Assembly (NCBI GenBank): GCA_900543325.1
Contig: UQQU01000039.1
Location: 1 to 30,021, forward strand
DNA from: an uncultured Clostridium sp.
GTDB taxonomy: Bacteria; Bacillota; Clostridia; Clostridiales; Clostridiaceae
Length of the DNA stretch: 30,021 bases
Direction: 5' to 3'
Numbering within the stretch: position 1 is the stretch's first letter; every line of letters begins with the position of its first letter. The notes beneath the pieces were generated by a model. It was not told where the DNA came from and did no database searches. It saw only the letters and a program-made list of their open reading frames with translations. Position numbers and translations under genes: made by a program. Shown here piece by piece: positions 16,716 through 24,510 of the stretch.

Positions 16716-17498
16716 ATGAGTAAAGCAATAGTTTTAGTGGCTTTTGGTAGTGCAAATTTAGATGGTATAAAAAAAAGCATAGGACTTTTAGAGAAAGATT
16801 TAGATAGTTGTTTTGGAGAAGAGTATACAATATTTAAAGCTTTTACATCTAATAAAATTATTGACCTTTTAAAAGAAAGGTATGATTATGTTGTACCTCA
16901 TTTAAGTAAAGTGCTTTTTAATTTAGTTAATCAAGGATATGAAGAGGTAATTATACAACCACTACATATAATGAGTGGAAGAGATAAAAATCAAATTGAA
17001 GAAATAGTTAATGAATATAAATATTCAGTGAAAAAATTAGTGATTAGTAAAGCATTATTTACTGATGAACATGATAAGTTAAATAAAGAAAGTTATGAAG
17101 TTGGAAATATAATTTCAGAAAATATAGGCAACAATGATATCTTGTTAGTGGGCCACGGTTCAAAAACAAGCTCTAATAAGTTATATGATGTAATAGAAAA
17201 GGCTGTTAGAGAGATTACTCATAAAAAGGTATATATGGCAACCTTAGAAGGCAAAAAAACAATAGATACTGTTATTGAAAGTTTACTAAGAGATGAAGTT
17301 AATAATTTGATAGTAAAACCTTTGTTTATAATTCCAGGTAAACATGTTGTATCAGATATATCTACTGGAGATGGATCTTGGATAGAGATGTTAAAAGAAA
17401 AAAATATTAATGTAACTATTAATGAAAATTCTCTTTTACAATATGAAGGAATAAGAAAATTGTATATAAGAAATATTAATGAGGTTATTAAAAAATAA
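16716..17498 (+). CDS. cbiK: Sirohydrochlorin cobaltochelatase, CbiK type
   Basis: This 260-residue class II chelatase inserts Co2+ (or Fe2+) into sirohydrochlorin. The N-terminus AIVLVAFGSAN and the middle QPLHIMSG are typical of CbiK. The metal-binding histidines are His147 in LLVGHGSKTSSN and His210 in PLFIIPGKHVVSDI. It begins with no signal peptide, so it is cytosolic, unlike periplasmic CbiKp. AAGGGGG lies ahead of the ATG. Being last in the operon after the precorrin-2 dehydrogenase, it would determine whether flux ends in sirohaem or cobalamin. Metal choice cannot be read from sequence. Confidence 0.9.
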   Translation: MSKAIVLVAFGSANLDGIKKSIGLLEKDLDSCFGEEYTIFKAFTSNKIIDLLKERYDYVVPHLSKVLFNLVNQGYEEVIIQPLHIMSGRDKNQIEEIVNEYKYSVKKLVISKALFTDEHDKLNKESYEVGNIISENIGNNDILLVGHGSKTSSNKLYDVIEKAVREITHKKVYMATLEGKKTIDTVIESLLRDEVNNLIVKPLFIIPGKHVVSDISTGDGSWIEMLKEKNINVTINENSLLQYEGIRKLYIRNINEVIKK

Positions 17499-17530
17499 AC
17501 AATAGTTAATATGTATAGTAAATAATTAAT

Positions 17531-17570
17531 AAATTTGAGGATTCTTTTTAGAATCCTCAAATTTATTTTA
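17531..17570 (+). terminator. Strong terminator of the hemA operon
   Basis: A perfect 15-bp stem, 17531-17545 with 17550-17564 (AAATTTGAGGATTCT on the left), closes a TTTT loop and is followed by T-rich sequence. Confidence 0.9.
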
Positions 17571-17627
17571 AAAGTAAACCTTTATTATTGAGAGTTTGAT
17601 GTAATTTTAAATAATGGGATTTTCTGT

Positions 17628-17656
17628 TTGAAAAATATAGAGAAAAGTTGTATTAT
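17628..17656 (+). promoter_or_regulatory. Promoter of the first FNT gene
   Basis: TTGAAA (17628-17633) and TATTAT (17651-17656) have 17-bp spacing and lie about 50 bp before the coding start. Confidence 0.6.
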
Positions 17657-17709
17657 ATATAATTATGATAAAAAAATACAAAGATTAAATATTAGGTAGA
17701 GGTGTAGAT

Positions 17710-18495
17710 ATGTACAAGAGAGAAATTGATAATTTAACTCACTCTGCAGAAGTTAAAATTGGCTTATTTAATAGAAGCATAGCTAAATATTTAACATCTG
17801 CATTTCTAGGAAGCTTTTTTGTAAGCTTAGGAATTATGTTAATTTATTCTATTGGTGGAATAATGCATCATGCAGAAGTTGAAACTTACAAAATATTAAT
17901 GGGAGCATGCTTTGGTGTTGCTTTAAGTTTAGTATTTATGTGTGGAGGAGACTTATTTACTAGTAATGCGATGATAATGACTATAGGAGCTTTAGAAAAA
18001 AAAGTAACTTGGTTAGATGCAGTTAAAATTTGGGTTGCAGTTTGGATTGGAAACTTAGTAGGTGGTGTTGTAGGAGCAGTTTTATATGTACAAGCTGGTC
18101 TTGCAAGTGGTAAGAGTGAATATATTGGAGAATTTATTGTAAACAATGTTGCTACAAAAATGAATACTCCAGGAATGGAATTATTCTTAAGAGGTTTATT
18201 ATGTAATGTTTTAGTTTGTCTTGCTACTTGGATGGCATATAAATTAAAAGAAGAAACTGCTAAAATCTTAATGATTTGGTGGTGCTTATTTACATTCATA
18301 ACTGCTGGATTTGAACATAGTGTTGCTAATATGGGATTCCTTACTATGGGATTATTATTACCTCACGGAGCTGATGTTAGTATTATGGGAATGGCTCATA
18401 ACTTACTTTGGGTTTCACTAGGAAACTTTGTAGGTGGAGTATTATTTGTTGGTTTACCATATTACTTCATAACAAAAGAAAAGAAAAGTGCTTAA
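17710..18495 (+). CDS. Formate/nitrite transporter family channel (NirC-like)
   Basis: This 261-residue inner-membrane protein has the six-helix FNT fold, which forms pentameric anion channels. Visible signatures are the omega-loop GGDLFTSNAM (about residues 79-88), IGNLVGG, FLRGLLCNVLVCLATW, and FEHSVANM with the central-pore His203. The helix-4 and helix-6 wording is closer to NirC/FdhC than to FocA. The substrate (nitrite, formate or hydrosulfide) is not decided by sequence. The ATG follows GTAGAGGTG. It is monocistronic, with a promoter and terminator of its own. A paralogue lies at 28090-28860. Confidence 0.9.
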   Translation: MYKREIDNLTHSAEVKIGLFNRSIAKYLTSAFLGSFFVSLGIMLIYSIGGIMHHAEVETYKILMGACFGVALSLVFMCGGDLFTSNAMIMTIGALEKKVTWLDAVKIWVAVWIGNLVGGVVGAVLYVQAGLASGKSEYIGEFIVNNVATKMNTPGMELFLRGLLCNVLVCLATWMAYKLKEETAKILMIWWCLFTFITAGFEHSVANMGFLTMGLLLPHGADVSIMGMAHNLLWVSLGNFVGGVLFVGLPYYFITKEKKSA

Positions 18496-18500
18496 TATAT

Positions 18501-18537
18501 AGAAAAGGAACTATGAATAAGTAGTTCCTTTTTTCTA
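18501..18537 (+). terminator. Terminator after the first FNT gene
   Basis: AAAAGGAACTA and TAGTTCCTTTT pair around a short AT loop, followed by TTTCT. Confidence 0.85.
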
Positions 18538-18577
18538 TTTTAAATTTAAAGTTGAGTAAAATAGTAAGAAATAAATA

Positions 18578-18610
18578 TTGACAAATAATTATTATTAGAA
18601 GATAATAATT
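18578..18610 (+). promoter_or_regulatory. Ferredoxin promoter with embedded palindrome
   Basis: TTGACA (18578-18583) and GATAAT (18601-18606) are spaced 17 bp apart. A 9-bp inverted repeat, AATTATTAT (18587-18595) and ATAATAATT (18602-18610), separated by 6 nt, covers the spacer and the -10. This is the position of a repressor operator. It is reminiscent of AT-rich metal-regulator boxes, but in such AT-rich DNA the regulator cannot be named. Confidence 0.6.
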
Positions 18611-18649
18611 TTGAGGAATTAATATCATTTAAACGGAGGATGAAACAAA

Positions 18650-18835
18650 ATGAAAGCATTTGTTGATGAAAATGTATGTATAAGTTGTGGATTATGTGAA
18701 GGTACATGTCCAGACATATTTTCACTTGATACAGGAGTTGCAGTTGCAATTGAAGACGTTGAAGAAGAATTTGAAGATGCTACAAGAGAAGCTTGTGATG
18801 GATGTCCTGTACAAGCTATTTCTATAGAAGAATAA
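18650..18835 (+). CDS. Small ferredoxin
   Basis: This 61-residue acidic electron carrier has the motif CISCGLCEGTCP (residues 10-21) and a later CDGCPVQAI, consistent with a clostridial or Thermotoga-type monocluster [4Fe-4S] ferredoxin that carries an extra cysteine pair. GGAGG is 10 nt before the ATG. It lies just upstream of a BFD-like iron-sulfur protein with a 37-bp gap, so the two are probably cotranscribed. The redox partner is not evident from the neighbours. Confidence 0.92.
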   Translation: MKAFVDENVCISCGLCEGTCPDIFSLDTGVAVAIEDVEEEFEDATREACDGCPVQAISIEE

Positions 18836-18872
18836 TTAATTTAAACCATTAAAAACAAAGGAGATGAACTTT

Positions 18873-19046
18873 ATGTCAAAAGTATGTTTATGTAGAGGAA
18901 TAACAGAAGAACAAATTGTTGAAGCTGTAAAAAATGGAGCAACTTCTTTTGAAGAAGTTAAGGAAGAAACTGGTGCAGGTGCTGGTGGATGCCGTGGCGG
19001 AAGATGTAAATGTAACATCGAATTATTAATTGAAAAGAATAAATAA
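18873..19046 (+). CDS. BFD-like [2Fe-2S]-binding protein
   Basis: This 57-residue protein begins MSKVCLCRGITEEQIVEAV and ends with a cysteine-rich segment, GGCRGGRCKC, before a final helix. The pattern of CxC near the start, a helical turn and paired cysteines matches the bacterioferritin-associated ferredoxin (BFD)/NifU-central [2Fe-2S] fold. The conserved phrase GATSFEEVKEETGAG is the BFD helix region. I start at ATG 18873, 9 nt after AAAGGAG; the in-frame ATG at 18864 touches that ribosome binding site. It is probably cotranscribed with the upstream ferredoxin. It may exchange electrons or clusters with it; that is inference. Confidence 0.85.
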   Translation: MSKVCLCRGITEEQIVEAVKNGATSFEEVKEETGAGAGGCRGGRCKCNIELLIEKNK

Positions 19047-19054
19047 TAAGGAAA

Positions 19055-19083
19055 TACACTACTAACTATCGTTGGTAGGTGTA
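19055..19083 (+). repeat. Twelve-bp hairpin after the BFD-like gene
   Basis: The arms 19055-19066 and 19071-19083 pair over 12 bp with one bulged G and a TATC loop. No T-run follows, so it may be an mRNA-stabilising 3' hairpin. Confidence 0.55.
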
Positions 19084-19121
19084 AGTTGAATTAACTAAAT
19101 TAAAATTTAGAATTTGACTTA

Positions 19122-19158
19122 GGGTAGAAGTATATTAATTTATGCTTCTACCTTATTT
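19122..19158. terminator. Bidirectional terminator, BFD-like gene versus ilvE
   Basis: GGTAGAAG (19123-19130) pairs with CTTCTACC (19145-19152), followed by TTATTTTATT; on the minus strand it lies downstream of ilvE. Confidence 0.75.
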
Positions 19159-19215
19159 TATTAACTAATTAAAAAATGGACAAATTCCATTAGAAAATGT
19201 ACATTTAAAATACAA

Positions 19216-20241
19216 TTATTTAACTTTATAAATCCATCCTTCTGGACCTTCAATATCACCAAATTGAATTCCACAAAGAATTCTATAAAGCTCTTTAGTA
19301 ATTGGGCCAACTTCAGTTTCGCTATAGAATACATGAAGTTCTCCTTTGTATTCAATACCACCAATAGGTGTGATAACAGCAGCAGTACCACAAGCACCAG
19401 CTTCTTTAAATTCATCAAGGGAATCTATTGGAACTTTTCTTTCATATACTGGCATATTTAAATACTTTTCTGCAATTTCCATTAATGAATATTTAGTTAT
19501 ACTTGGTAATACTGATGGAGATTTAGGAGTAACAAATTCATTATTTTTTGTAATTCCAAAGAAATTTGCAGCACCAACTTCTTCAATATATGTTCTAGTA
19601 GCTGGATCTAAGTATATACAATCAGCAAAACCTCTATCGGCAGCTATTTTATGAGGTTGCATTGAAGCAGCATAGTTACCACCAACTTTTTGACCACCAG
19701 TTCCATGAGGAGCTGCTCTATCATAATCTGCAATCATGAAGTTACAAGGTGTCATACCACCTTTAAAGTATGCTCCAACAGGTAAACAGAATACACAGAA
19801 TATATATTCTGGTGCAGGTTTAACACCTATATTATCACCAACACCAATAACAAATGGTCTTAAATATAAAGTACCACCTGTACCATAAGGAGGTACATAA
19901 TGTTCATTTGCTTTAACAACTTGCATACAAGCATCTATAAATTTTTCTTCAGGAATTTCAGGCATAAGTAGCTTATTAAGACTATTATTAAGTCTTGCAG
20001 CATTTCTATTAGGTCTGAAAAGTTGAATGTCCCCATTTTTAGTTCTGTAAGCTTTTAAACCTTCAAAACATTGTTGCCCATAGTGAAGAGCGCAAGAAGC
20101 TTCACTTATAGTAAGCATGTTATCTTCAGTTAAATGTCCTTCATCCCAACTTCCGTTTTTCCAAGTAGAGATATAACGAAAATCAGTTTTAATGTACTCA
20201 AACCCCAAGTTGTTCCAATCGATGTTTACTTTTTTAGTCAT
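19216..20241 (-). CDS. ilvE: Branched-chain amino acid aminotransferase
   Basis: This PLP-dependent fold-type IV enzyme of 341 residues interconverts branched-chain amino acids and their 2-oxo acids with glutamate. The long-form (type II) BCAT features are present: ALHYGQQCFEGLKAYR, LYLRPF, and the PLP Lys185 in GTGGQKVGGNYAAS. AYIEEVGAAN-like sequence (TRTYIEEVGAANFFG) and GTAAVITPIGGI follow. The minus-strand ATG is preceded by AAGGGGCG. It is transcribed divergently from ridA across a 273-bp region, and the two functions are linked. No T-box leader was seen. Confidence 0.96.
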   Translation of the reverse strand: MTKKVNIDWNNLGFEYIKTDFRYISTWKNGSWDEGHLTEDNMLTISEASCALHYGQQCFEGLKAYRTKNGDIQLFRPNRNAARLNNSLNKLLMPEIPEEKFIDACMQVVKANEHYVPPYGTGGTLYLRPFVIGVGDNIGVKPAPEYIFCVFCLPVGAYFKGGMTPCNFMIADYDRAAPHGTGGQKVGGNYAASMQPHKIAADRGFADCIYLDPATRTYIEEVGAANFFGITKNNEFVTPKSPSVLPSITKYSLMEIAEKYLNMPVYERKVPIDSLDEFKEAGACGTAAVITPIGGIEYKGELHVFYSETEVGPITKELYRILCGIQFGDIEGPEGWIYKVK

Positions 20242-20514
20242 TTAAATCGCCCCTTTAAATTAGAAGTAAGATATAAAATTAACTTTATATTTATAATATA
20301 GTTAATAATAAATCTCCAATATGTAACTTAAAAAATTTTAAGTTTATTTTCTTAATTATTTATTTTACCACTAATAAGAAGAATCTTAAATAAAAAATAT
20401 GAAATTTATAACAAAAATATATATAGATATTAAAAAAAATTATTGTATAGTATAATATTGATTAAATGGTAAAAATACCATTTCTATAATAGATATATTT
20501 TTTAGGAGGTAAAA
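20242..20514. promoter_or_regulatory. Divergent ilvE/ridA intergenic region
   Basis: These 273 bp are AT-rich. TATAAT at 20451-20456 and again at 20485-20490 could serve ridA. Between them is a palindrome, AAATGGTA (20464-20471) and TACCATTT (20476-20483) with a 4-nt spacer, well placed as an operator. No riboswitch is seen on either strand. Confidence 0.5.
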
Positions 20515-20892
20515 ATGAAGAGAGAAGTTATTCATACTAATAATGCTCCAGGAGCAATAGGACCATATTCACAAGGAATTATAGTTGGAGATTTTGTTTA
20601 TACATCTGGACAAATTCCAATTAATCCAGCCACTGGAGTTATGGAAACAGATATAAAGCTTGCAACTAAACAATCAATGGAAAATGTTAAGGCAATTTTA
20701 GAAGCTGCTGGAACATCTTTAGAAAATGTAGTTAAAACAAGTATTTTCTTAAAAGATTTAAATGATTTTGCTGCAGTTAATGAAGTTTATGGAACATACT
20801 TTACTGAAAATCCACCAGCAAGAAGTTGTGTTCAAGTAGCAAAATTACCAAAGGATGCAGTTATAGAAATAGAAGCTATAGCTACTAAATAG
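20515..20892 (+). CDS. ridA: RidA family 2-iminobutanoate/2-iminopropanoate deaminase
   Basis: This 125-residue trimeric cytosolic enzyme hydrolyses reactive enamines/imines released by PLP enzymes such as threonine dehydratase. The conserved segments are AIGPYSQGI near the N-terminus, VYTSGQIP, the active-site Arg in PPARSCVQV, and the terminal VEIEAIA-type strand (VIEIEAIATK). TAGGAGG lies 7 nt before the ATG. Unchecked 2-aminoacrylate damages PLP enzymes, with IlvE a known target in Salmonella. The adjacent divergent ilvE therefore suits a protective pairing. Confidence 0.96.
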   Translation: MKREVIHTNNAPGAIGPYSQGIIVGDFVYTSGQIPINPATGVMETDIKLATKQSMENVKAILEAAGTSLENVVKTSIFLKDLNDFAAVNEVYGTYFTENPPARSCVQVAKLPKDAVIEIEAIATK

Positions 20893-20915
20893 TATTAAAA
20901 AGTAATAATTATTAA

Positions 20916-20943
20916 TAAAAAGGCCGTAAAGGCTTTTTTATTT
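20916..20943 (+). terminator. Terminator after ridA
   Basis: AAAAAGGCC and GGCTTTTT pair around GTAAA, followed by TTATTTT. Confidence 0.8.
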
Positions 20944-21062
20944 TCTAAAAATATAGTAAATTATATATCTGTAGAATAGTATTAATGGGTAAATATTATT
21001 ATACTGTAACTAACATATATAAAATAATAAAATTAAATTGTTTAATGAAAGGAAAATAATTT

Positions 21063-22118
21063 ATGAAAAAAAATAAGTTAAAGTTAATATCAGTATTAAT
21101 AACTACTTTATTTATTGTAAATGCATTTGTTGGATGTAAGTCATCAGATGCAAAAGAAGAGATAAATATATTAAATTATGGTGCTAATGTAGCTGAAGGA
21201 GTTTATAAAGAGTTTGAGAAAGAAACTGGAATAAAGGTAAATGAGAAAACATTTGATGATATGCACTATATGTACCAAGAAGTTGCTAGTGGTAAAGTAA
21301 AATATGATGTTATATTAGTTTCAGATGATATGGCTGATAAAATGATAAAAGAAGATATGCTTCAAAAAATAAATAAGGATAATATACCTAATATAGTTAA
21401 TATGAATGAAGGGGATATGGGTAAGGAGTATGATCCAAACAATGATTATACAGTACCATACATGAATGGAACAATTGGATTAATATATAATACAGAGACT
21501 GTTGATGAAGATATAGATAGTTGGAAGAGTTTATTTGATCCAAAATATAAAAATGAAGTTTTCATGTTTGATAATATGAGAGACACAATAGGAGTGGCAT
21601 TAAAGACTTTAGGATATTCTTTAAATTCAACTAATCCAGAGGAGTTAGAAGAAGCAAAGGAATTATTAATTAAGCAAAAGCAAGAGATAAATCCTGTCTA
21701 TGGAGCTGATGAGGTATTGGATTTAATGAAATCAGGAGAAAAGAAAATTGCTATGATTTGGTCTGGTGAAGGATTAAACTTAGAGGCAGAAGATAGTAAG
21801 TTTAAATACGTAATTCCAGAAGAAGGAGCAGATTACTGGTTAGATTCATGGGCGATTCCTAAGGATGCCTCAAATGTTAGTGGGGCTGAAAAGTTTATAA
21901 ACTTTATGAGTAACAAAGATATAGCTTTAAGAACTGCTGATGAAATAGGATATACTTCTCCACAAAAACAAGCCATTGCAGAGCAACCAGAAGAAATTAA
22001 AAATAATGAAAATGCATATATGTCTCAAGAAACTTTAGATAAGTGTGAAGAATATAAATACTTAGATGGTGATAATTTAAGATTATACGAAGATGTTTGG
22101 ATGAAAATAAAAGGGTAA
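21063..22118 (+). CDS. Polyamine-type ABC transporter substrate-binding lipoprotein
   Basis: This 351-residue protein has a basic signal peptide and lipobox FVGC with Cys25 as the anchor, so it sits on the outer face of the membrane. The mature chain follows PotD/PotF-type binding proteins: INILNYGANVAEGVYKEFEK at the start, YDVILVSDDMADKMIKEDML, PYMNGTIGLIYNTETV, IAMIWSGEG, and the WLDSWAIPKDA segment. The family binds spermidine or putrescine. No PotA, PotB or PotC gene lies beside it, so the permease must be elsewhere or the protein acts alone. AAAGGA lies about 9 nt before the ATG. Confidence 0.88.
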   Translation: MKKNKLKLISVLITTLFIVNAFVGCKSSDAKEEINILNYGANVAEGVYKEFEKETGIKVNEKTFDDMHYMYQEVASGKVKYDVILVSDDMADKMIKEDMLQKINKDNIPNIVNMNEGDMGKEYDPNNDYTVPYMNGTIGLIYNTETVDEDIDSWKSLFDPKYKNEVFMFDNMRDTIGVALKTLGYSLNSTNPEELEEAKELLIKQKQEINPVYGADEVLDLMKSGEKKIAMIWSGEGLNLEAEDSKFKYVIPEEGADYWLDSWAIPKDASNVSGAEKFINFMSNKDIALRTADEIGYTSPQKQAIAEQPEEIKNNENAYMSQETLDKCEEYKYLDGDNLRLYEDVWMKIKG

Positions 22119-22245
22119 AGTTTATTAAAATCCTAAATATATAAATTGTTATAAGGTAGAAGAATTGTAATAATACTTTAGTAGAAAAAGTAAAAGTTTT
22201 GGTATATAATACTTATAAAAGGAAATGAGCTTAGGAGGAGAGAGT

Positions 22246-22803
22246 ATGGATAAAATAATTGATTTTAATGAGCTTAAAAATAGAGTTAACGACAAAGATG
22301 TAGATCAATTTGAATCATATATTTATTCTTTATACTATAAGATGGCTGAAGGCAAGATTAACATGTCTGAGTTTTCTAAGGAGTTAGGTCAATATATGGA
22401 GAAAAATAATCTTTCTCCAGATAAATTCTTAAAAATGCAAACAAAGCTTATGGAGAGATACGGAATTGATGCTTCAGGATTTGAAGAACAATTAAAATCA
22501 TTAGGATTAGAAAATATAGCAACTAATCCAGCAGACTATGAAAAAGCACGTAGGACTTTAAGTTTTCAAGAAAAATATAAAAGTAGACTTAAAGTTAAAG
22601 GTGCAACAGAATATAGTATAAATAATGATAAGAATAATCTTACTATCTTATTAGATGCCCATAATGTTATTTTAAAAAGTGAGGGATCAATTGATCTTAC
22701 AGATAATGAGTTAAATGAGTTTTTATGTTCATATAAAAAGACTGTAGACAATGATTTACTTAAGATTTCAATTTGTGAAAATACAAAAGAATATGATTAC
22801 TAA
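22246..22803 (+). CDS. DUF3867-like clostridial protein
   Basis: This 185-residue soluble protein begins MDKIIDFNELKNRV and continues with SYIYSLYYKMAEGKINMSEF. The N-terminus and length resemble the Clostridium-restricted DUF3867 family, whose function is unknown. I recall the resemblance and have not searched it. The first 110 residues look all-helical; the last 60 look like beta strands. I start at ATG 22246, 7 nt after AGGAGGAG; an in-frame ATG at 22225 is preceded only by AAAGGA, and the strong ribosome binding site lies downstream of it. It has no signal peptide or membrane helix. A small hairpin follows the stop. Confidence 0.7.
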   Translation: MDKIIDFNELKNRVNDKDVDQFESYIYSLYYKMAEGKINMSEFSKELGQYMEKNNLSPDKFLKMQTKLMERYGIDASGFEEQLKSLGLENIATNPADYEKARRTLSFQEKYKSRLKVKGATEYSINNDKNNLTILLDAHNVILKSEGSIDLTDNELNEFLCSYKKTVDNDLLKISICENTKEYDY

Positions 22804-22830
22804 AAATAGAAACAAATTTCTATTTATTTT
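22804..22830 (+). terminator. Hairpin after the DUF3867-like gene
   Basis: AAATAGAAA (22804-22812) pairs with TTTCTATTT (22817-22825) around CAAA; ATTTTG follows. It is AT-rich and therefore weak. Confidence 0.55.
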
Positions 22831-22851
22831 GACTTAAATTAATGTATAATA

Positions 22852-22888
22852 AATAAGGTGTGATGTATTAATCACTCCTTATTTTTTT
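22852..22888 (+). terminator. Terminator hairpin in the leader of the ABC-F gene
   Basis: AATAAGGTGTGA and TCACTCCTTATT pair over 12 positions with one T-T mismatch, followed by seven T. It lies only 18 bp before the ABC-F start. A TATAAT at 22845-22850 abuts its 5' arm, so a transcript from there would begin inside the stem. Confidence 0.75.
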
Positions 22889-22905
22889 ACTAACGGAGGA
22901 GAATA

Positions 22906-24462
22906 ATGAGCGTTTTAACAGTTAAAAATATAAGCCATGGATTTGGTGATAGAGCAATATTTGAAGATGTATCATTTAGATTACTTAAAGGAGAACATGT
23001 AGGGTTAATTGGAGCTAATGGTGAAGGTAAATCTACATTTATGAATATAATAACAGGTAAGTTAATGCCTGATGAAGGAAAAGTTATTTGGAGTAATAGA
23101 GTTAGAGTTGGTTATATGGATCAACATGCTGAACTTGAAAAAGGATTAACTATAAGAGATGTACTTAGAAGTGCATTTAAGTACCTATTTGACATGGAAA
23201 CTGAGATGAATGAGCTTTATGGAAGAATGGGCGAAATGGATGAAGATGAAATGAATAAAGCTTTAGAAAGAACAGCTGTTATTCAAGATATGTTAGATAA
23301 TAATGGATTTTATGTTATAGATGCTAAGGCTGAAGAAGTTGCTAAGGGGTTAGGACTTTTAGATGTAGGCCTTGATAGAGATGTAACTGAACTTAGTGGT
23401 GGTCAAAGAACTAAGGTATTATTAGGTAAGCTTTTACTTGAAAATCCAGATATATTATTACTGGACGAGCCTACTAACTATTTAGATGAAGCTCATATTG
23501 AATGGTTAAAGAGATTCTTACAATCTTATGAAAATGCATTTATTTTAATTTCACATGATATTCCATTCTTAAATTCAGTTATTAACTTAATTTATCATGT
23601 GGAAAATAAAAAGCTTACTAGATATGTTGGAGATTATTATGAGTTCCAAAGAATCTATGAAGCTAATAAGGCTCAATTAGAAGCAGCATATGAAAGACAA
23701 CAACAAGAAGTTGCTCAGCTTAAAGACTTCGTTGCTAGAAATAAAGCAAGAGTTGCAACTAGTGGTATGGCAAAGGCGAGACAAAAGAAGCTTGATAAAA
23801 TGGAAATGATTGAGCTTGCAGCTGAAAAACCAAAGCCAGAGTTCAATTTCTTAAAGGGAAGAACTTCAGGTAAGGTTATATTTGAAACTAAGGATTTAGT
23901 AATTGGATATAATGAACCATTAACTAAGCCACTTAATCTTTATATGGAAAGAGGACAAAAGATTGCTTTAGTTGGAGCTAATGGTCTTGGGAAGACTACA
24001 CTTCTTAAGAGTTTAATGGGATTAATTCCTTCATTAAGTGGAGAAGCTAATTTAGGAGAATATCAACAAATTGGTTACTTTGAGCAAGAAATTAAGGAAG
24101 CTAATTATAATACTTGTATTGAAGAAGTTTGGGAAAAGTTCCCTTCTAAAACTCAATATGAAGTAAGATCAGCTCTTGCTAAGTGTGGTTTAACAACTAA
24201 GCATATTGAAAGTAAGGTATGTGTATTAAGTGGGGGAGAACAAGCTAAGGTTAGATTATGTAAGCTTATCAATGAAGAAACAAATATCTTAATCCTAGAC
24301 GAGCCTACTAACCATTTAGATGTTGAAGCTAAGGATGAGCTTAAGAGAGCTTTAAAGGAATATAAGGGAAGTATATTACTTGTATGCCATGAGCCTGAGT
24401 TCTATAAGGATGTTGTAACAGATATTTGGAACTGTGAGGAATGGACTACAAAAGTTGTATAG
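22906..24462 (+). CDS. ABC-F family ATPase (YfmM/YkpA-like)
   Basis: This 518-residue soluble protein has two ABC domains and no membrane segments. Domain 1 has Walker A GANGEGKST, signature LSGGQ and Walker B ILLLDEPTNYLDE. An arginine/lysine-rich linker follows (about residues 255-310, including RQQQEVAQLKDFVARNKARV), the P-site tRNA-interaction arm of ABC-F factors. Domain 2 has GANGLGKTT, LSGGEQAK and ILILDEPTNHLD. ABC-F proteins act on the ribosome, either as translation factors or as antibiotic-resistance factors. Its wording is close to housekeeping YfmM-like members, so I do not infer resistance. CGGAGGA precedes the ATG, and a terminator hairpin sits in the leader. Confidence 0.93.
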   Translation: MSVLTVKNISHGFGDRAIFEDVSFRLLKGEHVGLIGANGEGKSTFMNIITGKLMPDEGKVIWSNRVRVGYMDQHAELEKGLTIRDVLRSAFKYLFDMETEMNELYGRMGEMDEDEMNKALERTAVIQDMLDNNGFYVIDAKAEEVAKGLGLLDVGLDRDVTELSGGQRTKVLLGKLLLENPDILLLDEPTNYLDEAHIEWLKRFLQSYENAFILISHDIPFLNSVINLIYHVENKKLTRYVGDYYEFQRIYEANKAQLEAAYERQQQEVAQLKDFVARNKARVATSGMAKARQKKLDKMEMIELAAEKPKPEFNFLKGRTSGKVIFETKDLVIGYNEPLTKPLNLYMERGQKIALVGANGLGKTTLLKSLMGLIPSLSGEANLGEYQQIGYFEQEIKEANYNTCIEEVWEKFPSKTQYEVRSALAKCGLTTKHIESKVCVLSGGEQAKVRLCKLINEETNILILDEPTNHLDVEAKDELKRALKEYKGSILLVCHEPEFYKDVVTDIWNCEEWTTKVV

Positions 24463-24469
24463 AAATTTT

Positions 24470-24503
24470 AAAAAGTTAGTATGCGTAATACTAGCTTTTT
24501 TCT
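24470..24503 (+). terminator. Terminator after the ABC-F gene
   Basis: AAAAAGTTAGTAT pairs with ATACTAGCTTTTT (one G-T pair), then TTCTTTT. Confidence 0.85.
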
Positions 24504-24510
24504 TTTAGAA

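Noticed and set aside
17886..18299. 137-codon antisense ORF in the first FNT gene
   Set aside because: Mirror frame of a clear membrane-protein gene in AT-rich DNA. It has no ribosome binding site and the sense frame has full family signatures. The antisense frames at 1417-1740 and 24757-25095 fail for the same reasons.
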